Of a stretch of DNA of 64,000 nt, positions 62,802 through 64,000 are shown one piece after another. The first letter of the stretch is position 1. Every line of letters begins with the position of its first letter. Below the pieces are notes generated by a model, which was not told the DNA's origin, did no database searches, and saw only the letters and a list, made by a program, of their open reading frames with translations. Position numbers and translations under genes: made by a program. The stretch comes from Dyadobacter sp. CY261 (GTDB lineage: Bacteria > Bacteroidota > Bacteroidia > Cytophagales > Spirosomataceae), in the NCBI RefSeq assembly GCF_021440085.1, contig NZ_JAKCPW010000014.1:62001-126000 (forward strand), in the 5' to 3' direction.

Positions 62802-63104
62802 ATGAGCCTTCAAATCCTGACTGACCGCATTGCAAATATCCTTGGAACTGATAGCGGACTGGATGCCACGGTCAAATTTGTGACCGACGAGGGTGTCCTG
62901 TTCATCGATGGCAAATCGGTACCGAACAGCGTTTCGAATACCGATGCGGAAGCAGATTGCATATTCGAAGTGTCGGTTAAAAACGCATTGAAACTCATTG
63001 ACGGCGATCTGAATGCCATGATGGCGCTTATGACCGGGAAGCTTAAAATAGATGGCGATATGGGCGTGGCAATGAAGATCGCAGAAACGTTCGGACGCCG
63101 ATAG
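62802..63104 (+). CDS. SCP2 sterol-carrier-domain protein
   Basis: A 100-residue stand-alone SCP2 domain. The pattern ATVKFVTDEGVLFIDGKSVP, ADCIFEVSVKNALKLIDGDL and MALMTGKLKIDGDMGVAMKI is that of the family, which binds lipids or acyl-CoA in a hydrophobic tunnel. Bacterial members are cytoplasmic and poorly characterised. It has a strong promoter 50 bases upstream. Confidence 0.9.
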   Translation: MSLQILTDRIANILGTDSGLDATVKFVTDEGVLFIDGKSVPNSVSNTDAEADCIFEVSVKNALKLIDGDLNAMMALMTGKLKIDGDMGVAMKIAETFGRR

Positions 63105-63168
63105 TAGGCTTTGAAGCCGGATGCCTTTTTTCTTGACACCATAGTTTTCAACAAACGATCACACAAAT

Positions 63169-64000
63169 ATGGAGCAGGAGAAGGTATCCGGAAAATCTAT
63201 CAAAAGAAGGGATTTTATGAAAACCGGCGCATTGGCGGCTGGCAGTTTCATGATCGTTCCCCGCCATGTGCTGGGGCGTGGTTTTATTCCTCCGAGCGAC
63301 AAGCTCAATATCGCTGCCGTTGGCTGTGGCGGCAAAGCGGATGTGAATATCCGGCAAGCCTTTAACAACGGTACAGAAAATATCGTCGCGCTGTGTGATG
63401 TCGATGACCGCCAATCCGAAAAGTACCGCAAGCAATTTCCCAATGCACCTTATTATAAGGACTTCCGTAAGATGTTCGAGAAGGAAGCTAAGAATTTCGA
63501 TGCTGTACTCGTCACCACGCCCGATCACATGCATTACCCGATCGCGATCGCCGCAATGGAGTTGGGAAAGCATGTGTATGTTGAAAAACCTCTGACAAAA
63601 GACATCTGGGAAGCCAGAAAACTAACTGAGGCCGCTAAAAAATACAAGGTAGTAACCCAAATGGGCAACCAGGGCAGCAGCAGCGATGGCACCCGCAATA
63701 CGGAAGCGCTGGTACAATCCGGCGCCATCGGCGATGTGCATACCATCGAAGTGTGGACGGACCGGCCCGTTTGGCCGCAAGGCGTCAAATCTCCCAAAGA
63801 CAAAGGCGAGTCTCAGCCCGTTCCCTCCGGCGTAGACTGGGACCTGTGGCTCGGCACTGCCCCCAAACGTGACTACCACGAAGCCTACATGCCGTTCCGC
63901 TGGCGTGGTTACTGGGATTTCGGTACGGGCGCACTGGGCGACATGGGCTGTCACTTCATCGACGTACCATTCCGTGCGCTGAAATTAGGTTACCCGACTT
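63169..64000 (+). CDS. Tat-exported Gfo/Idh/MocA-family oxidoreductase (cut by window end)
   Basis: An N-terminal fragment of about 277 codons, open to base 64000. The start at ATG 63169 gives a Tat signal (KRRDFMKTGALAAGSFM), followed by the Rossmann loop IAAVGCGGKADVN, a normal EKP motif (HVYVEKPLTKD) and GALGDMGCHFIDVPFRALKL. Unlike the cytoplasmic paralogue at 19342, it keeps the EKP lysine. Such exported members act on sugars or glycosides in the periplasm with bound NAD(P). It starts 65 bases after the SCP2 gene. Confidence 0.88.
   Translation, partial: MEQEKVSGKSIKRRDFMKTGALAAGSFMIVPRHVLGRGFIPPSDKLNIAAVGCGGKADVNIRQAFNNGTENIVALCDVDDRQSEKYRKQFPNAPYYKDFRKMFEKEAKNFDAVLVTTPDHMHYPIAIAAMELGKHVYVEKPLTKDIWEARKLTEAAKKYKVVTQMGNQGSSSDGTRNTEALVQSGAIGDVHTIEVWTDRPVWPQGVKSPKDKGESQPVPSGVDWDLWLGTAPKRDYHEAYMPFRWRGYWDFGTGALGDMGCHFIDVPFRALKLGYPT

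Overview
The window reads as a chromosomal segment of a Bacteroidota bacterium, most likely order Cytophagales and close to Dyadobacter/Spirosomataceae. The signs are three ECF sigma/FecR/SusC/SusD sets, a type IX secretion sorting tail, Bacteroidota-type promoters (TTTG-N19-TAnnTTTG), moderate GC and intergenic heptamer repeats. The taxon is inferred from gene content, not proven. I saw no rRNA, tRNA, CRISPR array, transposase-type insertion sequence, prophage or plasmid backbone.

Layout. 1-6.3 kb is mostly housekeeping: the end of a polysaccharide deacetylase, a cold-shock protein, a YheT-like hydrolase, a SerB-SerA fusion followed by a SerC-like aminotransferase (the whole 3-phosphoglycerate-to-serine route in two genes), and an Rpn-type PD-(D/E)XK protein. 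6.4-29.2 kb is a large polysaccharide-utilisation-type locus (PUL 1): ECF sigma, FecR, SusC with STN domain, SusD, DUF3823 lipoprotein, a giant ThuA/propeller/HEAT/LamG/cupredoxin lipoprotein, a second ThuA protein, a Gfo/Idh/MocA-like protein without the usual EKP lysine, a ketose 3-epimerase-like protein, a PHP-like secreted protein, GH43, a GH5-like lipoprotein, a sulfatase and a T9SS-tailed protein. A small opposite-strand pair (DUF6934-like plus a 53-residue protein) interrupts it.

29.3-43.9 kb is PUL 2: ECF sigma, FecR, SusC, SusD, two paralogous secreted FAD oxidoreductases, an MFS transporter, and a gluconate-dehydrogenase-subunit-3 plus GMC oxidoreductase pair. 44.0-50.9 kb is PUL 3, regulator plus SusC/SusD only. 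51.0-56.3 kb on the minus strand is a phytate-type locus: TonB receptor, beta-helix lipoprotein and beta-propeller phytase. Then, also on the minus strand, come a TPR/LuxR-type regulator, xylose isomerase, a PpiD-like foldase and a membrane protein; on the plus strand an SCP2-domain protein and the start of a second Gfo/Idh/MocA protein.

How it works together (inference). Glycan fragments are bound by SusD and taken in by SusC; occupancy is signalled through the STN domain to FecR and the ECF sigma. PUL 1 and PUL 2 carry an unusual number of redox and epimerase proteins relative to glycosidases, which suggests oxidative (keto-sugar) processing of glycosides. Several gaps between co-directional genes carry short 7/8-base tandem repeats whose sequence differs from place to place but which remain self-complementary, and a GC-rich 12-15 base unit appears inserted both in genes and in a REP-like palindrome.
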